Origin: Collimonas sp. PA-H2
GTDB lineage: Bacteria > Pseudomonadota > Gammaproteobacteria > Burkholderiales > Burkholderiaceae_D
Reading direction: 5' to 3'
Length of the DNA stretch: 64,000 bases
NCBI RefSeq assembly: GCF_002564105.1
Contig: NZ_PDBX01000001.1
Span: 5,332,001-5,396,000 of the forward strand
The notes under the pieces are model-generated. The model was not told where the DNA came from. It did no database searches and worked only from the letters and a program-made list of their open reading frames with translations. Position 1 is the stretch's first letter, and every line of letters starts with the position of its first letter. Below are positions 63,209 through 64,000 of this stretch, piece after piece. The position numbers were made by a program, and so were the translations under genes.

Positions 63209-63214
63209 TATAAT
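63209..63214 (+). promoter_or_regulatory. -10 element of the 57-aa gene
   Basis: TATAAT at 63209-63214, with transcription predicted to start near 63221, 38 bp before the start codon. The -35 region (TAGAAG at 17 bp) is poor, so an activator may be needed. Confidence 0.5.
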
Positions 63215-63258
63215 GCAAAGCAGCAAAAGAAGATTTCTACTTTGACAGGAGCATCACC

Positions 63259-63432
63259 ATGACTACAGCAACCAATAGCTTCACCCCGGCGAACAGCACA
63301 GGTTTTTCCGCAAAAGTGGCAGGCGTTGCGTATGCCGTGGCTGCTACCGTATTCGGCATCAACCTGCGCGAATCGCTTGATGTGGAAAGCAGCAGCGACA
63401 AGGCTGACGCCGCCTACACCTGGGGCATGTAA
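63259..63432 (+). CDS. Small hypothetical protein (57 aa)
   Basis: Too short for most gene finders. MTTATNSFTPANSTGFSAKV is followed by a short hydrophobic stretch (AGVAYAVAATVFGINL) and an acidic tail ending DAAYTWGM. AGGAG lies seven bases upstream, a TATAAT 45 bp upstream and a strong terminator 44 bp downstream, so it is a self-contained transcription unit. No domain is recognised; the hydrophobic segment could contact the membrane. Confidence 0.75.
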   Translation: MTTATNSFTPANSTGFSAKVAGVAYAVAATVFGINLRESLDVESSSDKADAAYTWGM

Positions 63433-63475
63433 TTCCAACCAGCGCCGCCAAGGTGGCGCCGGTAAAACGCAGTGC

Positions 63476-63509
63476 AAGACAGCCAATCTTCGATTGGCTG
63501 TCTTTATTT
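63476..63509 (+). terminator. Strong intrinsic terminator
   Basis: A 13-bp stem (AAGACAGCCAATC at 63476-63488 and GATTGGCTGTCTT at 63492-63504) with a three-base loop, followed by TATTT. It terminates the 57-aa gene. Confidence 0.85.
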
Positions 63510-63690
63510 GTGCTGGAGGATTTGATGCACTTCCCAAGAGCCCTTTTGGGGCCGCAACTGCCGTGCCGCAGCATAATTTAGTTATGCCAATTTCTTATAT
63601 CAATTGAGAAAGGCGGGAAAACGCTGTGAAGATATGGGAGTGGGTTTGGAGTCGATCTGGAGTGGCGCGGACCGCCACTCCCTGGCTTGC

Positions 63691-64000
63691 TTATACCGAG
63701 TGTTCAATCGCCGCCGACGCGCCGCCGCCATGCGACTCGGCAGCTTGCGCGGCTACAGGCGGCGCTGGTCTTTCCACCCAGCGCTTGCGCATAGGGGCCA
63801 GCACGAACTTGGCGGCAAGGCCGGCAGCGATGGTGATCGCTGCGGCTGCAATGAAGACCCGGTTCCAGGCGCCGCCGGCCGACAGCACCGAAGTGAGCGG
63901 CACCAGCAAGGCGGCGGTTCCTTTCGCCGTGTACAGCGTACCGGCGTTCCCCGAGGCGAACTTGCTGCCGAAGGTATCGGCGCAGATCGCTGGGAAAATG
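63691..64000 (-). CDS. Oxalate/formate antiporter family MFS transporter, C-terminal part
   Basis: The frame enters from the right edge and ends at 63691; 103 residues are seen. DTFGSKFASGNAGTLYTAKG, then ALLVPLTSVLSAGGAW and FVLAPMRKRWVE, match the end of OFA-family (OxlT-like) antiporters that exchange oxalate for formate. Its nearness to frc supports a complete oxalate uptake and degradation locus. The start and promoter lie outside the window. Confidence 0.85.
   Translation of the reverse strand, partial: IFPAICADTFGSKFASGNAGTLYTAKGTAALLVPLTSVLSAGGAWNRVFIAAAAITIAAGLAAKFVLAPMRKRWVERPAPPVAAQAAESHGGGASAAIEHSV

Overview
The window looks like chromosomal DNA of a betaproteobacterium of the Oxalobacteraceae, probably Collimonas or a close relative. 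This is an inference from GC-rich coding sequence, the style of the regulators, and an oxalate/formyl-CoA gene cluster at the right end whose CoA-transferases closely follow Oxalobacter Frc. No rRNA, tRNA, CRISPR array, transposase or prophage structural gene was seen. Gene density is high and most genes are metabolic or regulatory.

Left third (1-23,300): the 5' part of an aminotransferase; periplasmic gamma-glutamyltransferase; an acetyltransferase divergent from a MocR regulator; an aldehyde dehydrogenase overlapping an AraC regulator; an aldo/keto reductase plus SRPBCC pair divergent from a LysR regulator; a complete dctPQM TRAP transporter; and an alpha/beta-hydrolase gene broken by two lesions. 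A phospholipase D-like protein, a tautomerase and a secreted protein of unknown function follow. Next comes a tyrosine recombinase facing a KfrA-like coiled-coil DNA-binding protein across an AT-rich, repeat-rich control region, then acylphosphatase and an ArsR/AHSA1/cytochrome b561/DUF1801 operon behind a perfect 18-bp palindrome.

Middle (23,300-46,500): small accessory genes of DUF5076, DUF6434, GNAT and SnoaL type; an MFS exporter; a DUF427 gene; a TetR regulator divergent from a VOC protein; a Tat-exported phospholipase C; an AraC regulator divergent from a sterol-desaturase-type hydroxylase; an EF-hand protein; a lipoprotein serine carboxypeptidase; a second MocR regulator divergent from an AhpD-like protein; a marR-hydrolase-MFS operon; a TauD-type dioxygenase; a Sel1-repeat protein; and a thiol dioxygenase translationally coupled to a four-domain rhodanese.

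Right third (46,500-64,000): the glycine cleavage operon gcvH-gcvP-gcvT on the minus strand. Then a compact three-gene unit: an acyl-CoA-dehydrogenase-like gene and a heme-oxygenase-like diiron oxidase gene that converge on each other, plus a TetR regulator. The two enzyme genes carry the same 14-bp operator (ACAGAC-N2-GTCTGT) in their promoter regions in matching orientation. This is the best candidate here for an undescribed system. Last is an oxalate/formyl-CoA cluster: a TPP enzyme, two Frc paralogs and a PAS protein between them, with a divergent Fnr-type regulator next to a TTGACC-N2-GGTCAA box and the end of an oxalate/formate antiporter at the window edge. A secreted C70-type cysteine peptidase with an exported partner and a 57-residue gene with its own promoter and terminator lie between the regulator and the antiporter.
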